Shown in pieces: positions 1-6,888 of a DNA stretch of 7,812 nt. A program made the translations under genes and the position numbers. The notes below the pieces were generated by a model. That model saw only the letters and a program-made list of their open reading frames with translations. It was not told the DNA's origin and did not search any database. Origin of the DNA: DSOT01 sp052386775 (GTDB lineage Bacteria; Pseudomonadota; Gammaproteobacteria; Burkholderiales; SG8-41). The stretch lies in the NCBI GenBank assembly GCA_052386775.1, contig JBQTJV010000413.1, forward strand, positions 1 to 7,812, in the 5' to 3' direction. How positions within the stretch are numbered: position 1 is the stretch's first letter; each line of letters opens with the position of its first letter.

Positions 1-720
1 GTACGAATAGCAGGCGTGCGTCTGGAGCACCGCCTGCTCGCGCATCGCGATTTCCTTGAGCGCGAGGATGAGTTCGTCCGAAGTGTTGTTCATGCCCCGA
101 AACGACGCGCTGACAGTAAGCCGGTCCGCGTGCCGGCCGGGATATCTTTCGAACAGCGCTTCGGTCTTCTCGATGCAGCGCGCCGTATCCTCGATCATGC
201 GCGCCGGCATGACACCCGTTACCGACTTGTTGCGATCGAAGCAGCTCACCGCCAGCACCATCCGCATGCCCGCGCGCATCACCGCGTCGACCGTCACGTC
301 GGGATGGTAATTTCCCGGTTCGATGTAGCAGGTGACGCCGTGGCGGAGCATCTCCATGGCGGCGAGCAGGACGCTGACGCGCACGTCGTCCTCGTCCATC
401 GCCGCCTCGTACGGATACATGTGCTGGAACAGAAACGCCTGGGCGTTCGCCTCGTCGGCAAGGCCGCGCGCGAGGTGGAAAGACGAATGCAGGTGGTTGT
501 CGATCAGGCCGGGCGTCGCCACGCTCCCGCGGCCATCGATGATCGTTCCGGCACGCCACGCGCGTTCGAGCTCGGCGGTCTTGCCGATCGCGGCGAACTT
601 CCCGTTCTGTACGGCGATGGCCGCATCGCGAAGAATGCGTCGCCCACCATCGACCGTAATCAGCCAGTCGATGTTGCTGATCAGCAGATCGGCATGTTGT
701 TCTGACTTGCCCTTTTCCAA
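1..720 (-). CDS. Metal-dependent amidohydrolase, AtzA/TrzN/SsnA-like (N-terminal 240 residues, runs off the left edge)
   Basis: Amidohydrolase-superfamily enzyme, predicted to hydrolyse C-N or C-Cl bonds on a ring or amide substrate in the cytoplasm. The visible 240 residues show the N-terminal beta-sandwich strand (DLLISNIDWLITVDGG, about residues 11-26), then the strand-1 metal motif with His76 and His78 (GLIDNHLH), a MLRHGVTCYIEPG segment (about 124-136) typical of the chlorohydrolase/deaminase branch, and a candidate third metal ligand, His235 (QTHACYS). The C-terminal half, with the remaining metal ligands, lies beyond the window. I chose the TTG at 718-720 because AGAGGAG sits 5 nt upstream; the frame stays open further upstream, but no in-frame ATG was seen nearby. 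The gene is divergent from the Bug-type binding protein, so the two may share a control region. The substrate cannot be named from this fragment. Confidence 0.85.
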   Translation of the reverse strand, partial: MEKGKSEQHADLLISNIDWLITVDGGRRILRDAAIAVQNGKFAAIGKTAELERAWRAGTIIDGRGSVATPGLIDNHLHSSFHLARGLADEANAQAFLFQHMYPYEAAMDEDDVRVSVLLAAMEMLRHGVTCYIEPGNYHPDVTVDAVMRAGMRMVLAVSCFDRNKSVTGVMPARMIEDTARCIEKTEALFERYPGRHADRLTVSASFRGMNNTSDELILALKEIAMREQAVLQTHACYSY

Positions 721-725
721 TCGCG

Positions 726-732
726 CTCCTCT
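726..732 (-). promoter_or_regulatory. Ribosome binding site setting a TTG start
   Basis: The minus strand reads AGAGGAG, then 5 nt, then TTG at 720-718. This is the only good Shine-Dalgarno match near the start of the amidohydrolase frame, and it decides the non-ATG start. Confidence 0.55.
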
Positions 733-733
733 G

Positions 734-758
734 CGTGTCCGCCGATACACGATTCGTG
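734..758. promoter_or_regulatory. Overlapping inverted repeats in the divergent intergenic region (possible operator or leader hairpin)
   Basis: Two short inverted repeats share an arm: CGTGT-N8-ACACG (734-751) and the 11-bp palindrome CACGATTCGTG (748-758). They lie just upstream of the amidohydrolase ribosome binding site. Position and symmetry fit an operator or a small 5'-leader hairpin, but arms of five bases can arise by chance in GC-rich DNA. No clear -35/-10 pair could be assigned in either direction across 721-966, and nothing else was recognised there. Confidence 0.25.
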
Positions 759-956
759 CAACGCCCTCGAAGCCCGGCAAGCTAATACAATCCGTGTGCG
801 CCAGCAAGTTGCTCGCGCCGGCAAGGCTGCCCGAGTTCGACCGTGGACGGCCCGCGCCCAAACGGAGTAGGATGCCCGCGTCAGCCCGAATGCGTCGGCA
901 ACCGGGACCGAAGAGAACTGCCGCAGCAAAATAACCCGATGAAGCGGCACCGCAAT

Positions 957-964
957 GGAGGAGG
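957..964 (+). promoter_or_regulatory. Strong ribosome binding site for the Bug-type gene
   Basis: GGAGGAGG lies just before the ATG at 967. An in-frame ATG at 955 would place this motif inside the coding region and add four residues (MEEV) before the hydrophobic signal peptide, so 967 is preferred. Confidence 0.6.
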
Positions 965-966
965 TC

Positions 967-1926
967 ATGCTACAGCGTCTGGTGGTCTTGCTGCTCCTGC
1001 TCGCAACTGGAGCCGTATCCGCCCAGCCATATCCCGCCAAGCCGGTTCGCGTCGTGGTTCCCTATCCTCCCGGCGGCGGCACCGATCTGCTCGGGCGCCC
1101 GATGGCGAAAGCGCTCACCGAGAAGTGGGGGCAGTCCGTGGTCATCGACAATCGGGGCGGGGCAAGCGGCATGGTCGGCGCGGAAATCGTCGCCAAGAGC
1201 CCGCCCGACGGTTACACCGTGCTCATGTGCGCCTCGGCCGAAGTCGCGCTCAATGTCGCGCTCTACCCGAAGATGACCTACGACCCGACACGCGATTTCA
1301 CGCCGGTGACGCAGCTTGCGATATCGCCGGTCGTGCTGGTGGTCCATCCGTCCATGCCCGTGAAGACGGTAAAGGAATTCATCGCACTCGCAAAAAAACA
1401 GCCGGGCCAGATCGGCTACGCCTCGGCGGGACCGGGAGGACCGCAACACATCTCAGGCGAATGGATGAAACTGCTCACCGGCATCGACATCATTCACGTT
1501 TCGTTCAAGGGCGGCGGGCCGCAGCTCGCCAACGTGCTCGGCGGGCATGTGCACAGCGGCTTCATTTCACTGCCGGTCGTAGCGCGGCAGGTCAAGGATG
1601 GCAGAGTGCGCGCGCTCGCGGTCACCTCGGCCAAGCGTTCCTCTGCGCTGCCCGACGTCCCCACGCTGAGCGAATCGGGCATGACGGGGTTCGACGTCAG
1701 TCAGTGGTGGGCGATTCTGGTCCCGCGCGGAACTTCGCCCGACATCGTGGCAAAGCTGCACACCGATTTTGTGGCGTTGACCAAACTGAATGAGATCAAA
1801 GCGAATATGGCGACGCTCGGCGCCGAGCCCGTCGGCGGCAGCGCGGAAGAGCTGGCCCACGTGATCCGCTCGGATATCGCCAAGTACCGGAAGATCGTGA
1901 AGGACGCCAGGATCGCGATCAACTAG
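967..1926 (+). CDS. Bug/TctC-family tripartite tricarboxylate transporter substrate-binding protein
   Basis: Periplasmic solute-binding protein of 319 residues, the usual size for the family. Residues 1-19 form a signal peptide: Arg4, a leucine-rich core and an AVSA cleavage end before QPYP, with no lipobox cysteine. The mature protein opens with the family signature YPAKPVRVVVPYPPGGGTD (about 22-40), followed by the DNRGGASGMVGAE region and a GYASAGPGG stretch that in this family helps form the carboxylate-binding loops. Known members bind small carboxylates, amino acids or aromatic acids, either for a TctAB permease or as orphan sensors. No TctA or TctB membrane gene is visible, so this is an orphan within the window. 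It is divergent from the amidohydrolase and convergent with the B12-mutase operon. The ligand cannot be read from the sequence. Confidence 0.93.
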   Translation: MLQRLVVLLLLLATGAVSAQPYPAKPVRVVVPYPPGGGTDLLGRPMAKALTEKWGQSVVIDNRGGASGMVGAEIVAKSPPDGYTVLMCASAEVALNVALYPKMTYDPTRDFTPVTQLAISPVVLVVHPSMPVKTVKEFIALAKKQPGQIGYASAGPGGPQHISGEWMKLLTGIDIIHVSFKGGGPQLANVLGGHVHSGFISLPVVARQVKDGRVRALAVTSAKRSSALPDVPTLSESGMTGFDVSQWWAILVPRGTSPDIVAKLHTDFVALTKLNEIKANMATLGAEPVGGSAEELAHVIRSDIAKYRKIVKDARIAIN

Positions 1927-1979
1927 AGCCCTGCGGCGCCGCCATGGGCCCCGACCGACGCCGCGGGCGGAAGCGTACG

Positions 1980-2177
1980 TTATGGACGCAGCGGATCGTA
2001 CCCCTTGCACCACGTCACCGGTAGAGGCGGATACTTCACGAACCGAGGGTCAGTAGCCGCGAGCCGGCACAGGTAGAAACGCGCCCCCTGCCGCCCGGTG
2101 ATGATCCGCGCGTTGCGGCAATCCCGGCACAATCCCGGGCTCGCAATACCGGATGGTTCGGAATATTCAGCAGCCAT
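1980..2177 (-). CDS. Small four-cysteine protein, putative zinc-binding (65 residues)
   Basis: A 65-residue frame begins with ATG at 2175-2177, only 7 nt after the SDR stop, and ends with TAA. It has four cysteines: Cys17 and Cys20 as CRDC, Cys37 in FYLCRL and Cys57 in TWCKGY. Two CxxC/C-type halves suggest a small zinc-ribbon-like fold. The TDPRF-x-KYPPLPV stretch (about 42-54) has the unusual composition of a conserved motif, and I have a general impression of similar short proteins in proteobacteria, but I cannot name a family. The tight spacing suggests co-transcription and translational coupling with the SDR. An in-frame start at 2231 would overlap the SDR by 47 nt and is less likely. 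The function is unknown; a chance frame is possible but unlikely given the motif-like content. Confidence 0.6.
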   Translation of the reverse strand: MAAEYSEPSGIASPGLCRDCRNARIITGRQGARFYLCRLAATDPRFVKYPPLPVTWCKGYDPLRP

Positions 2178-2184
2178 CCCCGCA

Positions 2185-2958
2185 TCACTCAATTTCGTTG
2201 GCCCGCACCAGTCCCGCCGTCCAGCCGCCATCGATGGGCAATACCGTGCCGGTTACGAAATCCGAGTCGTCCGATGCCAGATACAGCGCCGCGGCGGCCA
2301 CGTCCTCGATCCTTCCCCAACGGCGCACCAGCAGTTCCTTTCCCCAGACGTCAGCCAGATTGCCGTCGGCCGCGTAGTGGGCGTTGAGCGGCGTGTCGAT
2401 CAGCGCCGGCGCCAGCGCGTTGACACAGATGTTCTTCCCGCTCATGTCCACCGCCAGCGCCTTGGTGAAGGCAATCGCGCCGCCTTTCGACGCGCAATAG
2501 GCGATGCGGTGCGGCCGGCCGTATTCGCCTGCCACGGAGGCGATGTTCACGATCTTCCCTTTGCCGTTCTTCAGCATGAGCGGGACTACCGCGCGGCAGC
2601 ACAGGAACAGCCCGGTCAGGTTGACGTCGAGCGTCTTGCGCCACTCCTCCTCGGAATACTCCAGAAACGGCCTGACGTAACGGATGCCGGCATTATTCAC
2701 CAGCACATCCACCTTTTCGAAGCGGGATGCCACCTCGGCGGCCATGCTCGAGACGGAATTCCCGTTCGCGACATCCACTTCGAATGCCGCCGCGTCGCCG
2801 CCCTCCGCCCGTATGCGAGCTTCCGTTTCGCGCGCCTTCGCGCCGTCGCGGTCGGCGACGGCGACCCGCGCGCCTGCGCGCGCGAACGCCTCCGCAATAC
2901 CCCGGCCGATACCGGCTGCCGCGCCCGTTACGATTGCTACTTTGCCGTCGAGCTTCAT
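2185..2958 (-). CDS. Short-chain dehydrogenase/reductase (classical SDR, NAD-type)
   Basis: A 257-residue classical SDR oxidoreductase, typical family length. Visible elements in order: nucleotide-binding TGAAAGIG (11-18); Asp36 at the end of strand 2, which in this family favours NAD(H) over NADP(H); DVA (62-64); NNAG (88-91); and the catalytic set Asn113, Ser141, Tyr154 and Lys158 (YCASK). A sterol/cofactor-loop IDTP and the C-terminal PIDGGW are also present. Its ATG overlaps the TGA of the upstream dioxygenase by 4 nt (ATGA), so the two are translationally coupled and probably act in sequence: hydroxylation by the dioxygenase, then oxidation of the alcohol. The substrate is not evident. 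The alternative activity is a ketone reductase in the reverse direction. Confidence 0.93.
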   Translation of the reverse strand: MKLDGKVAIVTGAAAGIGRGIAEAFARAGARVAVADRDGAKARETEARIRAEGGDAAAFEVDVANGNSVSSMAAEVASRFEKVDVLVNNAGIRYVRPFLEYSEEEWRKTLDVNLTGLFLCCRAVVPLMLKNGKGKIVNIASVAGEYGRPHRIAYCASKGGAIAFTKALAVDMSGKNICVNALAPALIDTPLNAHYAADGNLADVWGKELLVRRWGRIEDVAAAALYLASDDSDFVTGTVLPIDGGWTAGLVRANEIE

Positions 2959-3890
2959 GCTGGCGCAACGGTATCGCGTATCTGGGTGCGGTGCATGATC
3001 CGCCGCAGGTTTGCGCTGAACGCCTCCCGGCGGTGCATGACGCAGCGGTTGTCCCACATGAGATAGTCCCTCGCGCGCCAGGTGTGGTACCAAGCGAATT
3101 GCTCCTTGCGCACGATCGCCCACAACTGGTCGAGAAGCTGGTCCGATTCGGCACGCGACATCCCGAGTACGCACGCCGCGCGGTAGACGCCGTTTCGTTC
3201 GCGGCCCAGATACAGCGCCTTCCGGCCGGTCTCGGGATGCGTGCGCACCAGGGGGTGCACGGGCCCGTCCGCTGCGTCGACGTCGTCGAACGATTCAGCC
3301 GTGTAGCCGTCCCGCAGTTCGCCTTGCAGCGTATGTGCCGGATCATGCTTCATACGCAGGCCGTCCACGCGTGCGCGCAGCGCCGCGGGCAAGGCTTCGT
3401 ACAACTTGTACATGTTCATGAAGCCGGTGGGTGCGCTGCCATCCACGGGCACTTCCAGCGCATAAAGCGTGCTCGCTTTCGGCGGTATCACGGCGTGCGA
3501 CATGTCGGTATGCCAGTCAGCCTCCTGATTTCCCAGGAACCCGATGGGATGACCGTTTTCGACGACGTTCGAGATGATGAAGATCTCGGGATGCTCCTGT
3601 CTGCCCGCCTGCCACGCCATCGTGGGCCCGGGATCGAGTTCGCCGAAGCGGCGACTGAATCGCACCAGATCGCCATCGGACAGGTGCTGATCGCGAAACA
3701 ACACGACGCAGTGCTCCAGCCAGGCGCGATGAATCGCCTCGACGGTGACGGCATCCAGTTTTTCGCGCAGATCGACCCCGCGGATCTCCACGCCTGCCGC
3801 CTCCGATAATTTCAGTAGACCGATGCCGGCACGGTTCGTTACAGGACTGGCAACGCGCGCGGACTCGGTAGACTCATGCAGATTTGCCAT
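2955..3890 (-). CDS. TauD/TfdA-family Fe(II)/2-oxoglutarate-dependent dioxygenase
   Basis: A 311-residue member of the TauD/TfdA family. These enzymes hydroxylate an unactivated carbon while decarboxylating 2-oxoglutarate, using a mononuclear iron held by two His and one Asp. The iron motif is seen as His127-x-Asp129 (WHTDMSH) with the distal His286 (CVMHRREAF); Arg301, 15 residues later, fits the 2-oxoglutarate carboxylate anchor. The N-terminal IRGVDLRE and WLEHCVVLFRDQ segments match the family. The ATG at 3888-3890 is preferred because GAGGAA lies 6 nt upstream; the frame extends further but with only a TTG at 3950. It lies 68 nt after the glmE-like gene and overlaps the SDR by 4 nt. Taurine and 2,4-D are only the archetypal substrates; the context suggests a carboxylic acid made by the mutase. 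Confidence 0.92.
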   Translation of the reverse strand: MANLHESTESARVASPVTNRAGIGLLKLSEAAGVEIRGVDLREKLDAVTVEAIHRAWLEHCVVLFRDQHLSDGDLVRFSRRFGELDPGPTMAWQAGRQEHPEIFIISNVVENGHPIGFLGNQEADWHTDMSHAVIPPKASTLYALEVPVDGSAPTGFMNMYKLYEALPAALRARVDGLRMKHDPAHTLQGELRDGYTAESFDDVDAADGPVHPLVRTHPETGRKALYLGRERNGVYRAACVLGMSRAESDQLLDQLWAIVRKEQFAWYHTWRARDYLMWDNRCVMHRREAFSANLRRIMHRTQIRDTVAPA

Positions 3891-3896
3891 GCTGCG

Positions 3897-3902
3897 TTCC
3901 TC
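3897..3902 (-). promoter_or_regulatory. Ribosome binding site of the dioxygenase gene
   Basis: The minus strand reads GAGGAA, then 6 nt, then ATG at 3890. This selects the shorter 311-residue product over a start at the TTG 60 nt upstream. Confidence 0.6.
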
Positions 3903-3958
3903 TTCAAGTAAATCCGATAGATTGCTGCGCCCTGCTCTTTCGATCTGCAATGGGGCCG

Positions 3959-5455
3959 TCAGCCTCGGCCCAGCACATCGGGAAGCAGCTTCGCGACCGG
4001 CTCCGCCATCTCGTAGACGCTCGACACCGCAAGGTCAGGGCCGAACGGCACGCCGTCGCGGGCGGCGCGGCGGCGCAATTTCTCTTCGTGCACTTCGAGT
4101 ACATCCTTCGGAAACGGCATCAGCCCCGGATCCACAATGCGCAAACAGCCGTCCGCATCGCGCGCCGGGAGGATGCGGCTCCTGCAATAGCGGCTGGGCG
4201 ACCACGGCACGTCCAGCACGCCGGCCTCGAATGCGCGCACGGTGCCGACTGCAACATCCCCCTCGCCCATCTCGAGCGTCTTGTCCACGATCGCACGCAC
4301 TTCGCGCTTGATCAGATCTTTTTCGTCCTCGTAGGCCCTCACGCCATCCAGGCGGATGTCCCGGGCGAGATAGATCGCCATGCGCGTCATGCGCAGGCCT
4401 TCAGCGTTCGCTTCGGGCGTCGGGATGCCGAACGCCTCGTGCACGCTTTTCGTGGTCACGCTGTTGGCGCCGGCGATGGCCGCGAGCGTGCCGCCATACA
4501 CCACCAGCGCCGCGCACTGCGCTTCGTCGTGCGGCCACGCCCCCATCCAATGGAGCAGCGTGACCGGCGTGAACACGTCGTGATAGCCGTGCCGTTGCAG
4601 GTATTCCTGGCATATTTCCCGGCACGCAGCAACCGCAGCCGCGTCCTGAACGAGGTGGAGCGTCTCACCCATTTCGAGCCCGTAGTTCCTCACGCCTTGC
4701 GCCGCCGCCAGCAGGCAATCGAGGACGGCGGTGATGATGGCGATCGACGGCGGCACATTGGTGCCCGTCAGAAAGCCGGGCTGCCGGCGGTGCAGGTCGA
4801 CGCCATATTCCTGATACCTGGCGGCCAGCCGGTCGAGATACTGGTAGTTGCGGATGCCTTCCTCGATCGACAATTCCTTGGTGTACGAGGTGGTGTAAGC
4901 GATCGCCGAGCCGAGGTAGCCCGAGTAACCGCCGGCGTAACCGATTTCCCCCGTGAGACGTGGCATGGCGGTGCCGGTCAGCATGATCGCGGGCTTGTCG
5001 ATCGCGTCCACCAGCTCGGCGGCGCGCGCGACCCCATAGTTCACCATCGGATAGCCGTTGAGCATCGAGCGCCCCGCCCGTTCGGACTCTTCAATGCCTT
5101 TCTGCGCAAGCTGCCACTGTTCGTTGCGTGTGTAGCTGTCGGTGGTCGTCGGCACGATGTCGGCGTGCCCCTCCTTGTCGAGTGTGACCATGAGGTGCCG
5201 GTGCATTTCGAACGTGCCAAAACCGCCGCGCGGCTGCGTCAGGCAGCGGCGCTGCCGGTCCGCCTCCCGCATCACCCACCCGAGCTGCTTGTGCCTGGGC
5301 AAAGCCTGATGACGCGCCACGGCGGCGTCGAAATCGACCTCTGCACCGCTCGGCCAGCGCGCGAGATTCTCCCGGCGCATATGCGCAAACACGTCGTCCG
5401 GAATGCGGGCGGCAGACAGTGGCAACTTGAAATCAGGCGCAGCGGGCGCGTTCAC
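3959..5455 (-). CDS. glmE: Glutamate mutase (methylaspartate mutase) epsilon-subunit-like catalytic protein with altered substrate pocket
   Basis: Catalytic TIM-barrel subunit of a B12-dependent carbon-skeleton mutase; with the S subunit, true family members interconvert glutamate and 3-methylaspartate. At 498 residues it is close to the clostridial protein (about 483). Family landmarks: QPRGG (Arg76), DSYTR (Arg110), AGRSMLNGYPMVNYGV (about 127-142), LTGTNVPPS, QGVRNYG, K336-SVHE340 and GIPTPEAN. Against the clostridial sequence recalled from memory, the alignment runs ungapped with offset +10. Arg66, Arg100, Tyr177, Tyr181, Lys326 and Glu330 are kept, but Arg149 is Leu159, His150 is Thr160 and Glu171 is Leu181. 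A substrate other than glutamate is therefore likely. I chose the GTG at 5453-5455, which has GGGGAG 7 nt upstream and overlaps mutL by 23 nt; an ATG at 5470 is the alternative, without a Shine-Dalgarno motif. Family confidence is high; the symbol is by homology only. Confidence 0.92.
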   Translation of the reverse strand: MNAPAAPDFKLPLSAARIPDDVFAHMRRENLARWPSGAEVDFDAAVARHQALPRHKQLGWVMREADRQRRCLTQPRGGFGTFEMHRHLMVTLDKEGHADIVPTTTDSYTRNEQWQLAQKGIEESERAGRSMLNGYPMVNYGVARAAELVDAIDKPAIMLTGTAMPRLTGEIGYAGGYSGYLGSAIAYTTSYTKELSIEEGIRNYQYLDRLAARYQEYGVDLHRRQPGFLTGTNVPPSIAIITAVLDCLLAAAQGVRNYGLEMGETLHLVQDAAAVAACREICQEYLQRHGYHDVFTPVTLLHWMGAWPHDEAQCAALVVYGGTLAAIAGANSVTTKSVHEAFGIPTPEANAEGLRMTRMAIYLARDIRLDGVRAYEDEKDLIKREVRAIVDKTLEMGEGDVAVGTVRAFEAGVLDVPWSPSRYCRSRILPARDADGCLRIVDPGLMPFPKDVLEVHEEKLRRRAARDGVPFGPDLAVSSVYEMAEPVAKLLPDVLGRG

Positions 5456-6845
5456 GGATCGGCTCCCCATCGAGCGACTGCAGATTTGCGAGCGCAAGTT
5501 CCAGCGCGGCTTGCTTTTCCACCGTCGACAGCAGACCGCAGGCATACAGCAGGTAATGCCGGTCCAGCAGCAGGCGCGGTGCTTTCGGTCTGAGCGAGAA
5601 CGGCTCTCCCGGGTCGGCGAGCGCTGCCTGCAGTATGCCGCACGGATCAGGACTCGAGACGATGGGGCCGCCGGTGCCGATCAGCGCCGCCACCTGTGAC
5701 AGGTCCTTGCCGTGCTGCACGGTAACCGGCCCGGTGACGGTATAAACCGCTTCCACCGTTCCGCAGTGGCGCGTCACCGCCAGCCGCACCGCCGCGCGGG
5801 CGAGCGCTGCGTCAAGGGCAAATTCATCCTGGGATTGCGGCAGCCGTTCCACGTCCTGCGTTATTGCCGTGATCAGCTCATCGAGACAGTTGTCGCTGAG
5901 GCCGGCTTCATCCGCGATGCGCGCCATGCCGACCGCCTCGACGATCGCCGCGGCGTTGTGCCGCATCCCCAGATCGCCTTCCACCGTGCGCTTGACTCTC
6001 GCTTCCGGCAGTCCCTGCGGCACCACGCCGGCCGCGGGTGTCCCTGCCGCAACCGAATGCACGTCAGTGGTTGCGCCACCCGGATCGATCACCATGAGCG
6101 TCCCGAGTCCGGAGCAGCCGTCGACGCCGTCGGCGACGAGCCGCGCGCCTTCCAGCACCGCCGCGGGCGTCGGCATCAGCACCGCGTCGAATTCGGCGGC
6201 GGCACGGTCTATCCCTTTCGCGTGAACGATGCGGTCTATGAAAACCTGGCGGATGGCCGAGCGCGCGGACTCGATATCCAGAACGTTGAATTCGGGCATG
6301 ACATTGTCACACACGATCACGTTTTTCGCGCCGAGCAGGGCCGCAGCCTCTTCGGCAACATCCCGGTTGCCGGCGTACACGACCGGGCAACAAAGATCGC
6401 CCAAACCGATCCGCTGCGCATTGGCGAGCACGACTTCGCTGTTGCCGCCGTTAGTCCCACCGGCGAGAAGCAGGATGTCGGGTGCGAGCGCGCGTATCGA
6501 CCCGATGTCCGACGCGGTCAGCCGATAGGCAAACGTACCGACGAGCTTTGCGCCCGCCCCCAGCGCCGCGCGGCGGGCTGCTTCTGCCGTAAGTTCGCGC
6601 ACGAGCCCTACCGTAACCATGCGCAGCCCCCCCGCGGCACTGCTGGAAGCCAGCCGGTACTTGAACCGCGGCAGGCTGCCCAGGCGGCGTTCCAGGTCGG
6701 AGAGCGCAGCCCGCATGCCAACCGTCACGTCGCTTGCCACAGTGGACGGACCCTGGCCAGCGCCGAGGAGGCGCCGCGCGCCGATATCCACCGCGCGCAG
6801 CTTGGTGTAGGTGCTGCCGAAGTCGATAAGGAGCGCTGCGGTCAT
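5433..6845 (-). CDS. glmL: MutL/GlmL-type accessory ATPase of glutamate mutase
   Basis: A 470-residue protein of the MutL/GlmL family (clostridial member about 460), unrelated to the mismatch-repair protein MutL. The family has the actin/Hsp70-like ATPase fold and is thought to serve as a reactivating or cofactor-loading chaperone for the B12 mutase. Visible motifs: phosphate-1 DFGSTYTK (8-15), AGGTNGGNSEV (128-138), phosphate-2 IDPGGATTDVHS (253-264) and a C-terminal IGTGGPIV (389-396) adenosine-type glycine loop. The ATG at 6843-6845 gives an N-terminus that starts directly at the first beta strand; its ribosome binding site is weak. The gene lies 43 nt after glmS-like and overlaps glmE-like by 23 nt, reproducing the S-L-E gene order known from clostridia. 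All ATPase motifs look intact, which argues for a functioning mutase. Confidence 0.93.
   Translation of the reverse strand: MTAALLIDFGSTYTKLRAVDIGARRLLGAGQGPSTVASDVTVGMRAALSDLERRLGSLPRFKYRLASSSAAGGLRMVTVGLVRELTAEAARRAALGAGAKLVGTFAYRLTASDIGSIRALAPDILLLAGGTNGGNSEVVLANAQRIGLGDLCCPVVYAGNRDVAEEAAALLGAKNVIVCDNVMPEFNVLDIESARSAIRQVFIDRIVHAKGIDRAAAEFDAVLMPTPAAVLEGARLVADGVDGCSGLGTLMVIDPGGATTDVHSVAAGTPAAGVVPQGLPEARVKRTVEGDLGMRHNAAAIVEAVGMARIADEAGLSDNCLDELITAITQDVERLPQSQDEFALDAALARAAVRLAVTRHCGTVEAVYTVTGPVTVQHGKDLSQVAALIGTGGPIVSSPDPCGILQAALADPGEPFSLRPKAPRLLLDRHYLLYACGLLSTVEKQAALELALANLQSLDGEPIRERARCA
5463..5468 (-). promoter_or_regulatory. Ribosome binding site supporting the glmE-like GTG start
   Basis: The minus strand reads GGGGAG, then 7 nt, then GTG at 5455. 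The site lies inside the 3' end of the mutL-like gene, so ribosomes finishing mutL can re-initiate here. The nearby ATG at 5470 has no such motif. Confidence 0.45.
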
Positions 6846-6888
6846 CGGCCGTCGGACGGTTTTGTCGGTCGCTGCGACATCTTTCGGC

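Noticed and set aside
16..705. Long open frame on the plus strand over the amidohydrolase
   Set aside because: The translation is His/Arg-rich with no family features, while the opposite strand encodes a recognisable amidohydrolase with metal motifs; the open frame is a by-product of high GC.
1927..1979. GCGGCG (1933-1938) and CGCCGC (1959-1964) as a possible bidirectional terminator between the convergent Bug-type gene and the small Cys protein
   Set aside because: The stem is only six pairs with a 20-nt loop and no T run on either side; such GC repeats are expected by chance here. A Rho-dependent end is equally possible.
3884..5593. 569-codon plus-strand open frame across the glmE-like gene
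   Set aside because: It is antisense to a well-supported GlmE homologue, has a His/Arg-rich low-information composition and no motif; an overlapping real gene is not supported.
5433..6845. Reading the MutL protein as the DNA mismatch-repair MutL
   Set aside because: It has the DFGSTYTK and DPGGATTD phosphate motifs of the actin/Hsp70-like family and sits between mutase subunits; it has none of the GHKL ATPase motifs of mismatch-repair MutL.
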